From NCBI GenBank assembly GCA_964370295.1, contig CAYJIR010000009.1, positions 1-64,000 on the forward strand: DNA of 64,000 bases, read 5' to 3'. Below, piece by piece: positions 45,051 through 53,720 of the stretch. Below the pieces are notes generated by a model. That model did not search any database. It saw nothing but the letters and a program-made list of their open reading frames with translations, and was not told where the DNA came from. The first letter of the stretch is position 1; each line of letters starts with the position of its first letter. The DNA is from JAAYCI01 sp964370295. Lineage in GTDB: Bacteria > Bacillota > Clostridia > Oscillospirales > Ruminococcaceae. The translations under genes and the position numbers were made by a program.

Positions 45051-45709
45051 AAAATTTCCTTCACACAGCGATATATCGTTTCGTGGATGGCCTCTGCCGT
45101 GCGCATCTGCCCATTTTGTGTGCAAGATATTGCCTGCCATCCTTGCGTTTGCACGCACCATAAAGCCGCCTCACGACATCTTGCTAAATATTCAAGATCT
45201 TTTTCGTGGATATCGCGTTTGCTTTCGTCTCCATAACGCTTTTGCAACAATTGTTGACTAAGCGCTATGTCCACTTCCAAAAACATCACAAGATCCGGTT
45301 TTGGTATGCCCAGTTTATGATATTCATAGTCGCTTGCCCACTGTGCAAATGCCTCCCACTGCTCTTTTGGCAGTTTGGAGATTTGATGTATCAAGTTGGA
45401 CGTTGCGTAGCGGTCGGCCAGAATGTGGCCACCCGTTTCGTAAAAGTCCCCCCAGTCTACGCGGTAGCTTGCATAGCGGTCTACCGCGTAAAAGGAAGAG
45501 GCCGCATAGGCGTTTACCTCGTCTGCCTTTTGGCCAAGCTCGCCGCCTAAATACATTTTCACCAAAGCGCTGGAAGGGCTTTCGTAATTTGGGAAGGAAA
45601 GCCCACGCAAATCATAGCCATCTTTCGCAAGATGCTCTTGCAAAAGAGTGCGTTGTGTGGCCTTTCCGCTGCCATCTAACCCGTCTATCACAAACAGCTT
45701 TCCCTTCAT
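45047..45709 (-). CDS. tmk: Thymidylate kinase
   Basis: Phosphorylates dTMP to dTDP. 220 residues; P-loop 'GLDGSGKATQ' (10-19) and the 'DRYATSNLIHQISKLP' region (DRY-type motif) are visible, with a lid segment 'KRYGDESKRDIHEKDLEYL'. Its ATG overlaps the thyX stop (ATGA), giving a thyX-tmk pair that makes dTMP and then dTDP. The pair is followed by DUF2156. Confidence 0.93.
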   Translation of the reverse strand: MKGKLFVIDGLDGSGKATQRTLLQEHLAKDGYDLRGLSFPNYESPSSALVKMYLGGELGQKADEVNAYAASSFYAVDRYASYRVDWGDFYETGGHILADRYATSNLIHQISKLPKEQWEAFAQWASDYEYHKLGIPKPDLVMFLEVDIALSQQLLQKRYGDESKRDIHEKDLEYLARCREAALWCVQTQGWQAISCTQNGQMRTAEAIHETIYRCVKEIL

Positions 45710-46494
45710 TCTTCGGCCTCTCTTTCGGCTTTTTTATGCAGGTTTTGATAACGTTCCTGCACCTCTTTTGCCTTTTGGCAGCTCATCGCACCCTCCGAAC
45801 AAGCACCAAAAGCACAGGCAGGACCCGCACTGGCAAAAAGAGCCGGCGCTATGGGCAATACCAATGCTAGCATGGCATCCGCCAAGGCATGTATTTCCCA
45901 CTGTGCACGCTGACAGCAGCGCAATCTAAAAAAATGCAGCAAACTGCGGGCATTCATGGTAACCATCATTTTGGTGGTGCAAGCATTGGGCAAAACAAAG
46001 CGTGCGTCTTCTATGGCCTTTTTTTCCGCCATTTGTCCAGCCTGTTTTTCTGTGTGCCCCTCTTGCAAAAAGCCCTCTTTGTGCTTTTTACACAAAGCAG
46101 CAGCTAATGTTTCGTACAGAACGGATTCGGCCTGCATGGCCTCTTCAAACAGCTGCTTTATATCCTCCTCGGAAGAGACCTCGGGCGGCAGAACATACTC
46201 GAAATCTTCCAGCTTAACATAACGCTGACTTTGCACACTAAACGAAGCGATGCGGTGACGCGTAATTTGGGCCAATAAGGCACGGCTTACCCCCTCTATG
46301 GCAAAAGTGAAACTGGCATGTTCCAAAGGACTTTCATGCCCAAGACCGGATAATTTTTGCAAAAATTCTCTGCTTTTTTCTTGTGTTAAGCCACATAGCA
46401 ACTGCCCAATATCCACTTGAGAATAACACAATTTTGCCGCCGCGGCCACCACCATTTCCGGCTGTGACGTGTGGGCAATAAGTTCTACTTGCAT
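45706..46494 (-). CDS. thyX: Flavin-dependent thymidylate synthase
   Basis: Makes dTMP from dUMP with FAD and methylenetetrahydrofolate. The ThyX motif RHRxxSxxxxSxR is complete in 'TRHRIASFSVQSQRY' (R79 to R91). 262 residues, with the extra ~40 residue tail of the Clostridia group. 'HESPLEHASFTFAIEGVSR' precedes it. Preceded by GGAGG. No thyA is seen in this window. Confidence 0.95.
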   Translation of the reverse strand: MQVELIAHTSQPEMVVAAAAKLCYSQVDIGQLLCGLTQEKSREFLQKLSGLGHESPLEHASFTFAIEGVSRALLAQITRHRIASFSVQSQRYVKLEDFEYVLPPEVSSEEDIKQLFEEAMQAESVLYETLAAALCKKHKEGFLQEGHTEKQAGQMAEKKAIEDARFVLPNACTTKMMVTMNARSLLHFFRLRCCQRAQWEIHALADAMLALVLPIAPALFASAGPACAFGACSEGAMSCQKAKEVQERYQNLHKKAEREAEE

Positions 46495-46512
46495 TTGTGT
46501 GTCTACCTCCGC

Positions 46513-48936
46513 CTATAGTTTTTCCAGTGGTGCATAATTGGCCATGGTCTTTTTGCGCCCCACCTTTTCAAAGTCTATTTCCACCAGTTGATCACCACTC
46601 ATTTCTTTCACGCTAATCACCACACCGGTGCCAAACACTTTGTGCTTCACTGTGTCTCCTGCCACAAACTGAATTTCACAATTTTTGGCCTGTACGCCGG
46701 CTGAGGCAAATCGCTGTGGCATTGGTTTTTTATACGATGCACTCGCCTGCATACCCGCACGGTTATAATTTTTGTCTATATAACCACCTGTCGCGGCTTG
46801 TCTTGGTTGTTTTTGTCCATCTCCCCATGTGCCGCCCACCTTGGATTCCTCTACACGCAGGCAAGTTTCGTCCATCTCCTCTAAAAAACGGCTGGGGCGG
46901 TTGCGCCGTGTTTGCCCATACAAAAGCCGCGTGTTTGCACTGGAAAGGCACAACTCTTTTTTGGCACGTGTGACACCCACATAGCAAAGGCGACGTTCTT
47001 CTTCTAAATCTTCATCTGACCAACGGCTCATATCGCTGGGAAAGATGCTCTCTTCCATGCCTACGATATATACATAAGGAAATTCCAACCCTTTGGCACT
47101 ATGCAAGGTCATCAGCACCACTTTTTCGGCACTTTCGTCATAGTTGTCTAAATCCGAAATCAGGGCCACCTCTTCCAAATACCCGAAAAGGCTTGCCTCT
47201 TCACCGTTCATGTCCTCATAACTCTTAACATTGGATTGCAACTGCCCAAGATTTTCAAGGCGTGTTTCAGCCTCTTCCCCCTGGGCTTTCAACATGTCTT
47301 TATATCCACTGATACGCAACACCTCTGTGGCGAATTCACCCAAGGGGAGCTCTTCTTGTGCGCGCACCAATTGCTCATAGATATCATAAAACCCAAGCAG
47401 GGCTTTTTGTGCACGTGCCAGCTGTGGATAATCGGCTGCATTGCGCACCACCTCGAGCATGGGTACGCCAAGACCACTTGCAATTTCGCCAATTTTATCC
47501 ACAGTAGAAGCCCCTATCTTACGAGGTGGCTCGTTGATGATGCGCCTAAGGCGCAAATCGTCTTGCGGAGAGGAAACCAAGCTCATATAGGCATGGATGT
47601 CCTTAATTTCCTTACGGTCATTAAAGCGTAGGCCACCCACAATTTTGTGTGGAATGCCTGCCCGTGTGAAAAAATTCTCCACCGGGCTGGACTGTGCGTT
47701 CATGCGGTACAACACCGCATGATCACTCAATTTCCCCCCTTGCTCTGCATGGCGCTCTATCTGCGCCGCTATATAGGCGGCTTCGTCCTGCTCACTTTGC
47801 GCTTTATAATGGCATATTTTTTCGCCATCGCCTGCCTGTGTCCATAGGGTTTTTCCCTTGCGCCCACGGTTATTTTCTATCACACCATTCGCGGCGCGCA
47901 AGATATTTCCTGTAGAGCGATAATTTTGTTCCAAGCGAATCACCTCTGCACCGGGAAAGTGACGCTCAAAACTCAAGATATTCTCTATGGTAGCACCCCG
48001 AAAACGATAAATACTTTGGTCGTCGTCACCCACCACACAGATATTGTTTTCTTGCGAGCACAACAAATTAACCAGCTGAAACTGCGCCACGCTTGTGTCT
48101 TGATATTCGTCCACCAAAATATATCGATAACGGCGCTGATATTGCATGCGCAACTCTTCGTTGTTTTGCAGCAGACGCACCGTATGGTATATTAAATCAT
48201 CAAAATCCATAGCACCGGACTTTCTGCATCGCTTTGCATACTCTACATAAAGCTGTGCCACCAGTTGGGCACGCGTGTCTTTCGCTTGCGAAAGTGCCAT
48301 TTCGGCAGAAATCATCTTGTCTTTTAGGCGCCCAATAGCCGAGGCCGCCGCCTTAACGGCCAAAAACTTATCGTCAATGTTCATTTCTTTATATAGCGCC
48401 TTCAGCACACGCTGTTGGTCATCACTATCGTAAATGGTAAACCCTTTTTCAAAACCTAATAAATGGCTGTCTTTGCGCAAAATACGTACACATGCCGAAT
48501 GAAAGGTAGAGGCATGCACTGCCCTCCCGGCCTCTTCACCCAGATTTTTTGCCAGACGATGTTTTAATTCTCCCGCGGCCTTGTTTGTAAAAGTGATCGC
48601 CAAAATATTCCATGGTGCCACTGGCGAAACCGCCATTTTTCGAAGCAATTCCTCTTTTGAATTTGTGCCTGTTTGCAAGCACTGTTGCAAGGCTTCCACA
48701 TCTGCTTGGCAAAGTCCGTTTGCCACTTCACCGCTATGATAGGCATTGCCAAACAACACCAAATTGGCGATGCGGCTTATAATAACTGTAGTTTTTCCGC
48801 TACCTGCGCCCGCCAAAATTAAAAGAGGCCCTTGTGTTTTAAACACGGCATGACGTTGCACATCGTTCAATTTCGAGAAATACCTCTCTAAAAATTGTTT
48901 TCTAAGCGCAACCCACTGTTCTTGTAAAGCCTGCAT
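46513..48936 (-). CDS. pcrA: ATP-dependent DNA helicase PcrA/UvrD type
   Basis: SF1A helicase, 807 residues. Motif I 'AGAGSGKTTVIISRI' (42-56), motif II 'ILVDEYQDTSVAQFQL', motif III 'VGDDDQSIYRFRGA', motif IV 'RLEQNYRSTGNIL', motif V 'LMTLHSAKGLEF', motif VI 'CYVGVTRAKKEL'. The C terminus ends 'VKHKVFGTGVVISV..EIDFEKVGRKKTMANYAPLEKL' in outline, the Tudor-like RNA polymerase-binding domain of PcrA. It precedes thyX by 18 nt. Confidence 0.95.
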   Translation of the reverse strand: MQALQEQWVALRKQFLERYFSKLNDVQRHAVFKTQGPLLILAGAGSGKTTVIISRIANLVLFGNAYHSGEVANGLCQADVEALQQCLQTGTNSKEELLRKMAVSPVAPWNILAITFTNKAAGELKHRLAKNLGEEAGRAVHASTFHSACVRILRKDSHLLGFEKGFTIYDSDDQQRVLKALYKEMNIDDKFLAVKAAASAIGRLKDKMISAEMALSQAKDTRAQLVAQLYVEYAKRCRKSGAMDFDDLIYHTVRLLQNNEELRMQYQRRYRYILVDEYQDTSVAQFQLVNLLCSQENNICVVGDDDQSIYRFRGATIENILSFERHFPGAEVIRLEQNYRSTGNILRAANGVIENNRGRKGKTLWTQAGDGEKICHYKAQSEQDEAAYIAAQIERHAEQGGKLSDHAVLYRMNAQSSPVENFFTRAGIPHKIVGGLRFNDRKEIKDIHAYMSLVSSPQDDLRLRRIINEPPRKIGASTVDKIGEIASGLGVPMLEVVRNAADYPQLARAQKALLGFYDIYEQLVRAQEELPLGEFATEVLRISGYKDMLKAQGEEAETRLENLGQLQSNVKSYEDMNGEEASLFGYLEEVALISDLDNYDESAEKVVLMTLHSAKGLEFPYVYIVGMEESIFPSDMSRWSDEDLEEERRLCYVGVTRAKKELCLSSANTRLLYGQTRRNRPSRFLEEMDETCLRVEESKVGGTWGDGQKQPRQAATGGYIDKNYNRAGMQASASYKKPMPQRFASAGVQAKNCEIQFVAGDTVKHKVFGTGVVISVKEMSGDQLVEIDFEKVGRKKTMANYAPLEKL

Positions 48937-49082
48937 TCGTTTTTTCCTTTTCCTTTTTTATTCTTTATAACACACAAAGCCTTTACTGACTTCATCCCTA
49001 TTGCTCGCTACATTCTTGCATCGCCTTAGCCCCGGTGCGCCGAGTAATCTGCCACCATTTTTATTATAGGCCACAGAAATAT

Positions 49083-49091
49083 ATTATACCA
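49083..49091 (-). promoter_or_regulatory. Extended -10 promoter of pcrA
   Basis: Minus-strand TGGTATAAT, an extended -10 box, about 145 nt upstream of pcrA. The -35 side is weak. A second TATAAT lies 20 nt downstream at 49063-49068. Confidence 0.45.
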
Positions 49092-49329
49092 TATTTCTCT
49101 TACAACCGCCACAAAAAAACGCTTTCCTTTTGCCTAAAAAACAGGGAGAATAGAAAGCTCTACATGCCGGAACCTCGACTAACCCAAATGCCTCCTTCGG
49201 CGATTGACCCACTGGATTCACACTACGAAGCTCAATAAAATACCACAAAGACACATCTATTGGACACGATGCACCTACCGCGATATTTTGCAACTTGACG
49301 ACGCAATGGATGCTTTACCGACAAGCTAA

Positions 49330-49356
49330 AGCCCTCCCACAAACAGTGGGAGGGCT
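49330..49356 (-). terminator. Terminator of the decarboxylase operon
   Basis: A perfect 11-bp stem (AGCCCTCCCAC/GTGGGAGGGCT) with a 5-nt loop, 72 nt after the oadB stop, followed on the minus strand by TTTAGCTT. The T-run is short, but the strength of the stem supports termination. Confidence 0.7.
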
Positions 49357-49428
49357 AATTTAAATGGCGTAGCCACCTATATAATTTTGCGGCATTTCTA
49401 AACAAGCGTTTGCAAAGCAAACTCTATG

Positions 49429-50628
49429 TTAAGCGAAAATGTTGATAAGGATACCTGCAGCCACGGCACTGCCGATAACACCGGCTACGTTCGGGCCCAT
49501 GGCATGCATCAAAAGGAAATTGTGCGGATTTTCTTGTGCGCCCACTTTTTGTGCCACGCGTGCCGCCATAGGCACAGCTGAAACACCGGCCGAACCAATA
49601 AGCGGATTTACTTCGCCTTTGGTTACAATGTACATCACTTTGCCCAGCAACACGCCACCAACCGTGCCAAACACAAAGGCCACAAGGCCTAAAATCACAA
49701 TCATTAAGGTGGCAGGCGTCAAGAAAGTGTCTGCGCTTGTGGTGCAACCCACAGAAACGCCAAGGAAAAGAGTGATGATATTTAGCAAATCGTTGCCGGC
49801 TGTTTTGTTAATACGCTCTACCACACCGCATTCTTTCATCAGGTTGCCAAGCATCAACATACCGATAAGCGGTGTTGCCGTGGGCAGTATCAAACAAACA
49901 ATCAAAGTGACCAAAATCGGGAACACAATACGCTCTGTGCGCGAAACCGGACGCAGTTGCTTCATCACCACACCACGCTCTTTGGGCGTGGTAAGCATTC
50001 TCATAAACGGCGGTTGAATAATGGGAACAAGCGCCATGTAACTGTAGGCAGCAACGGCCACAGAACCCAACAAATGCGGTGCCAAAGACGAGGTCACAAA
50101 GATTGCCGTGGGGCCGTCTGCACCACCAATGATGCCAATGGATGCCGCCTCGGGACCGGTAAAGCCCAGCACGCTTGCACCAAGATAGGCAATGAAAATA
50201 CCAAACTGTGCTGCCGCACCCAACAGCAAACTTTTTGGGTTTGCGATAAGAGGGCCAAAGTCTGTCATGGTGCCGATGCCAAGGAAGATAAGGGGCGGAT
50301 AAATGCCCAATTTCACGCCAAGATAAAGCATATCGGCTAGGCCACCGTTATGGATAATTTCGTCTAACATCGGAAACATAGACGGGTCCGTTTGACCCGT
50401 TGGATCCAAAAAATATTCCATATGGATAATACCACCACCCGGCAAGTTGGCCAGCAACATGCCAAAGGCAATGGGCAATAAAAGAAGCGGTTCGAACTCG
50501 TGCACTATGGCCAAATACAACAGCAAACAGGCCACTGCAATCATCACAAGGTTTAGCGGGCTTTCTATCAGGCCTACAAAGCCAGAGCCCTCCCAAATAC
50601 CAACAACTGTATTTAAAAATTCACTCAT
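49429..50628 (-). CDS. oadB: Na+-translocating decarboxylase, beta subunit
   Basis: Multi-helix membrane subunit that couples decarboxylation of carboxybiotin to sodium export. 399 residues with about ten transmembrane segments; key stretches are 'SIGIIGGADGPTAIFVTS' and 'GEVNPLIGSAGVSAVPMAAR', plus 'GVSVGCTTSADTFL', which match the sodium-binding regions of OadB/GcdB/MmdB. GGGGG lies before the ATG. The gamma subunit is 15 nt upstream. No carboxyltransferase alpha or biotin carrier gene is in the window, so the acid used cannot be named. Confidence 0.92.
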   Translation of the reverse strand: MSEFLNTVVGIWEGSGFVGLIESPLNLVMIAVACLLLYLAIVHEFEPLLLLPIAFGMLLANLPGGGIIHMEYFLDPTGQTDPSMFPMLDEIIHNGGLADMLYLGVKLGIYPPLIFLGIGTMTDFGPLIANPKSLLLGAAAQFGIFIAYLGASVLGFTGPEAASIGIIGGADGPTAIFVTSSLAPHLLGSVAVAAYSYMALVPIIQPPFMRMLTTPKERGVVMKQLRPVSRTERIVFPILVTLIVCLILPTATPLIGMLMLGNLMKECGVVERINKTAGNDLLNIITLFLGVSVGCTTSADTFLTPATLMIVILGLVAFVFGTVGGVLLGKVMYIVTKGEVNPLIGSAGVSAVPMAARVAQKVGAQENPHNFLLMHAMGPNVAGVIGSAVAAGILINIFA

Positions 50629-50643
50629 TCCTATGTTCCCCCT

Positions 50644-51180
50644 TTAAAACGGTTCGGTGTTAGACATCACACCGGCCATGCCCCAACGGCCACGTCGCTC
50701 GCTTTTTGTGGGGATAGGTTCATATGCTGCACCACCGGCCATGCCCACGCTTTGTACGGCGTATTGCCCCTCGCTACATTCATGCACAGCCGCTGCAATA
50801 GCCGCCACCACTTCGGGCGAAACACCATCTTGCACTTCAATCGCCCCGGCCGTAGCCGCTGCAATGGCCGCCACCATTTCGGGCTCAACACTCTCTTTCA
50901 AAGCCGTTTCTTTTGCAACACTCTGCTCGGGTGGCATTTGTGCTTTTTTTTGCTCTGCTGCCTTTTCGGCCTTTTCTTTTTCCTGCTCTTGTTTTTTTCT
51001 GTCTAGTGCACTAAAAATTTTGCCTTGTAAAAGTAAAACCAAATACAAAAGAATTAGTATACCAAACACCAAAGTTAGACCCGTAAATATAACCACCGGA
51101 ATCGATGGATCGCTACTTGCCACAACTGGTACTGCCGCAATTGCATTTGTTGTAATTTGCCCGGCCGCAAACAACCCCAT
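50644..51180 (-). CDS. oadG: Na+-translocating decarboxylase, gamma subunit
   Basis: 178 residues: N-terminal transmembrane helix ('VVIFTGLTLVFGILILLYLV'), a Lys/Glu-rich cytoplasmic coil, and two near-identical helix units, 'VEPEMVAAIAAATAGAIE' and 'VSPEVVAAIAAAVHE', which in OadG-like proteins hold the alpha subunit to the membrane. 'GRWGMAGVMSNTEPF' closes the protein. It is the first gene of a two-gene operon with oadB. Confidence 0.85.
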   Translation of the reverse strand: MGLFAAGQITTNAIAAVPVVASSDPSIPVVIFTGLTLVFGILILLYLVLLLQGKIFSALDRKKQEQEKEKAEKAAEQKKAQMPPEQSVAKETALKESVEPEMVAAIAAATAGAIEVQDGVSPEVVAAIAAAVHECSEGQYAVQSVGMAGGAAYEPIPTKSERRGRWGMAGVMSNTEPF

Positions 51181-51224
51181 ATAACTGCCTCCTATTTTTA
51201 TCTTCAGAATTTTAAACTTTTTAC

Positions 51225-51253
51225 ATTATACATCAAAACTGTCCTACACGCAA
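51225..51253 (-). promoter_or_regulatory. Promoter of oadG-oadB
   Basis: Minus-strand TTGCGT (51248-51253), 17-nt spacer and TATAAT (51225-51230), 45 nt upstream of oadG. AGGAGG precedes the ATG. Confidence 0.6.
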
Positions 51254-51307
51254 GCACACATCCTATCATATTTTATACAAAAGTTTCTGTTCTTTGTTAT
51301 TATTCTA

Positions 51308-51316
51308 TGCTATAAT
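51308..51316 (+). promoter_or_regulatory. Extended -10 promoter of PAP gene
   Basis: TGCTATAAT, a perfect -10 with TGn extension, 84 nt before the polyphosphate:AMP phosphotransferase start. The -35 box is poor, as is usual for extended -10 promoters. Confidence 0.55.
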
Positions 51317-51399
51317 GAATTTAATTTGTAGAATTAGATACTTTTTATTCTGCATTATATTTGTTTTTTATAGGATATGATAACAAGGAGGCGTTACCC

Positions 51400-52893
51400 A
51401 TGCTAGACAAAGTGGATGTGAAAGACAAAAAAGTACAAAGCAAAGAAGAATTTCGATTGGAAACCGGACCCCTACAAGAGAAGCTTTCTGTTTTACAGCA
51501 TCGGGTAAAGCAACAAAATATTCCTGTACTTCTTGTGTTTGAGGGCTGGAGCGCCGCAGGAAAAGGCAGTTTGCTTGCAGACGTTATATCCACCCTGGAC
51601 CCGCGAAATTTCAAAGTACGCTGCACCTTGCCCCCCACCGAGGAGGAACAGCGCAAGCCCTTTCTTTGGCGGCATTGGAACACACTGCCCGAACGCGGCA
51701 TCATTGGCCTATACGATAAAAGCTGGTATCGCGAACTGTGGGCCTTAGAAGAAAAAAAACACAGCAATAACGCCGAGTTTGCACAAAGACAAAAAGCCAT
51801 TCAAGTGTTTGAACGGCAGCTGGCAGACGACGGCACCCTCATCCTCAAATTTTTTATACATATTTCTAAAAAAGAACAGAAAAAACGCCTAAAAAAATTG
51901 GCTGCCGAGAAATCAACTGCGTGGCGCGTTAAACCACATCACTTAGCACAAAACAAACATTATGATGATTTTTATACCACTTTCAACCACAGTTTGCAAG
52001 ATACAAACAACCCAAAAGCTCCCTGGCATGTTATTTTAGGGCACGATAAACGCTCGGCCCTCTCTTCCATTTATCGCATTCTCACGCAAGAACTGGAAAG
52101 CGCCCTGGATGCCGACCGTTGTCAGCCTTCTTCTCTTGACAATGTCACCTTACGCGGTGGCAATGTGTCCTTGCTACAAATGTCTTCGCTTTGCGAGGTT
52201 TCTGTGGCCGGAAAAACCCTTTCTGAAAACGACTATCGCCAAGAATTAAAGGCCAAAAAAAAGCGTTTGCAAGACTTGCACAACCATCTATATATGCGCA
52301 AAATTCCGGTTGTCATTGCCTACGAAGGATGGGACGCCGCAGGCAAAGGCGGCAATATACGCCGGCTTACCTCGGCGCTGGATCCCCGTGGCTATGAAGT
52401 GATTCCCATTGCCTCGCCTACCCCACCGGAAAAAGCGCATCAGCATCTGTGGCGTTTTTGGCACCATCTCCCCAAAGATGGCCACATCACCGTGTTCGAT
52501 CGCACCTGGTATGGGCGTGTGATGGTGGAGCGCGTAGAGGGATTTGCCACAGAAACCGAGTGGCGAAGAGCCTACCGTGAAATCAACGAGTTTGAGCAAC
52601 AGTTGCATCATTGGGGTGCAATTGTGCTAAAGTTCTGGCTACACATCAGCAAAGAAGAGCAATTGCGTCGTTTCGAATCACGGCAAAACACCCCTGAAAA
52701 ACGTTGGAAAATCACAGATGAAGATTGGCGCAACCGCGAAAAATGGGATGCCTATGAAACAGCCATCAACGACATGTTGCGCCTCACCAGCACCGATTTT
52801 GCCCCTTGGGTCATCATCGAAAGCGAAGACAAACGCTATGCCCGTATCAAGGCCATGAACAGCCTAATAAATGCCATAGAAGATCATTTATAA
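51400..52893 (+). CDS. pap: Polyphosphate:AMP phosphotransferase (PPK2 class II)
   Basis: 497 residues from the ATG at 51400 (AAGGAGG, spacing 8). Two PPK2 domains are fused: the first has P-loop 'GWSAAGKGSLL' (residues 49-59), the second 'GWDAAGKGGNIRRL' (about 311-324) with 'DRTWYGRVMVERVEGF'. In class II enzymes the tandem form transfers phosphate from polyphosphate to AMP; the C-terminal domain is the active one and keeps the better motifs here. Together with PPK1 it allows polyP storage and its use for ADP. Confidence 0.88.
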   Translation: MLDKVDVKDKKVQSKEEFRLETGPLQEKLSVLQHRVKQQNIPVLLVFEGWSAAGKGSLLADVISTLDPRNFKVRCTLPPTEEEQRKPFLWRHWNTLPERGIIGLYDKSWYRELWALEEKKHSNNAEFAQRQKAIQVFERQLADDGTLILKFFIHISKKEQKKRLKKLAAEKSTAWRVKPHHLAQNKHYDDFYTTFNHSLQDTNNPKAPWHVILGHDKRSALSSIYRILTQELESALDADRCQPSSLDNVTLRGGNVSLLQMSSLCEVSVAGKTLSENDYRQELKAKKKRLQDLHNHLYMRKIPVVIAYEGWDAAGKGGNIRRLTSALDPRGYEVIPIASPTPPEKAHQHLWRFWHHLPKDGHITVFDRTWYGRVMVERVEGFATETEWRRAYREINEFEQQLHHWGAIVLKFWLHISKEEQLRRFESRQNTPEKRWKITDEDWRNREKWDAYETAINDMLRLTSTDFAPWVIIESEDKRYARIKAMNSLINAIEDHL

Positions 52894-52981
52894 AAGTTTT
52901 TTCGTATAAAAGCTCGACCACTTTTCTTCCTGCGTACAATGCGATATAATACATATTATAAAGCAAGGGAGGTGGCAGCAC

Positions 52982-53581
52982 ATGGCCGAGCAAACTTTTG
53001 CCGAAGGGGTACGCCCCGGCGGCCTAACCACAAACAAGGAAATTCGCATTTTACTGTGTTATCTGGTGGAAAGTACGGGGGGAAAACTACGCAAAAAAGA
53101 TTTGGAAGAAGTGCTTTTAGATGCGCAACTTGCCAACTATTTTCTTTTTTCCGAAAGTTTTTCTCACTTGCTGGAACAAGACCTGCTGTTTGAAGATGAA
53201 AATGGTTTTCTACACACGACAGCCACAGGACACACAGTAGCCAGCACCCTGCTGGGCGATTTGCCCCGTAGCATTTGTGATGCAGCCATACGCGGCGTGA
53301 TGCGTGCGCAAAGCTATGCCGCAAAACAAGCTGCCCACGCCTGCGAAATAACGCAGCAAGAAAACGGTTATCAGGTAACCGGCCATATCTCGGATGCGGC
53401 CGGCACCTTGTTTCGTCTACAACTCTACATGCCGGACGAACACAGCGCTAAATTTGCACGTGCACAATTTATAGAGCACGGAGACAATGTATACAAGCTA
53501 GTACTTTCCGCCTTTACGCAAAACCCAGTGCTTGCAAATGAAGCTATACAAGCATTAATACCACAGGAAGGCACACCATAG
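52982..53581 (+). CDS. DUF4364 family protein
   Basis: 199 residues, GGGAGG with 9-nt spacing. 'LTTNKEIRILLCYLVESTGG' and 'LRKKDLEEVLLDAQLANYF' look like a winged-helix N-terminal domain, followed by a small alpha-beta domain. DUF4364 proteins are widespread and uncharacterised in Clostridia. A TATAAT box occurs 31 nt before the start, with a weak -35. Probably a DNA-binding regulator, but no target is known. Confidence 0.75.
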   Translation: MAEQTFAEGVRPGGLTTNKEIRILLCYLVESTGGKLRKKDLEEVLLDAQLANYFLFSESFSHLLEQDLLFEDENGFLHTTATGHTVASTLLGDLPRSICDAAIRGVMRAQSYAAKQAAHACEITQQENGYQVTGHISDAAGTLFRLQLYMPDEHSAKFARAQFIEHGDNVYKLVLSAFTQNPVLANEAIQALIPQEGTP

Positions 53582-53597
53582 CCCTTCCTGTGGTATT
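53557..53597 (+). terminator. Terminator of the DUF4364 gene
   Basis: A 15-bp perfect stem (AATACCACAGGAAGG with CCTTCCTGTGGTATT) that includes the last codons of the gene, followed by TTG and few T residues. A second inverted repeat (GTGAAAC/GTTTCAC) follows at about 53600-53632. Confidence 0.65.
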
Positions 53598-53720
53598 TTG
53601 TGAAACAGCATTGATTCTCCGGGGTGGTTTCACCCTACACAAAATAACACAAGCATATATCTTTAGTTCGTTGTTTTAATTCATAAGTTCTATTTTGTTT
53701 TGTGGGAACAAGGATGGGAG

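Larger units (their letters stand above)
48937..49428. other. Gene-free 492-bp stretch between oadB and pcrA
   Basis: Contains the predicted pcrA promoter and the oad terminator. The rest, about 49100-49320, has no convincing gene. A 69-codon minus-strand frame (49084-49293) exists but its residue pattern is not convincing. Short blocks near 49120-49200 faintly recall a glycine aptamer, without the other conserved parts. Confidence 0.5.

Noticed and set aside
49100..49300. Glycine riboswitch
   Set aside because: Two short blocks resemble the aptamer but the 5' conserved stem is missing and neighbouring genes are unrelated to glycine.
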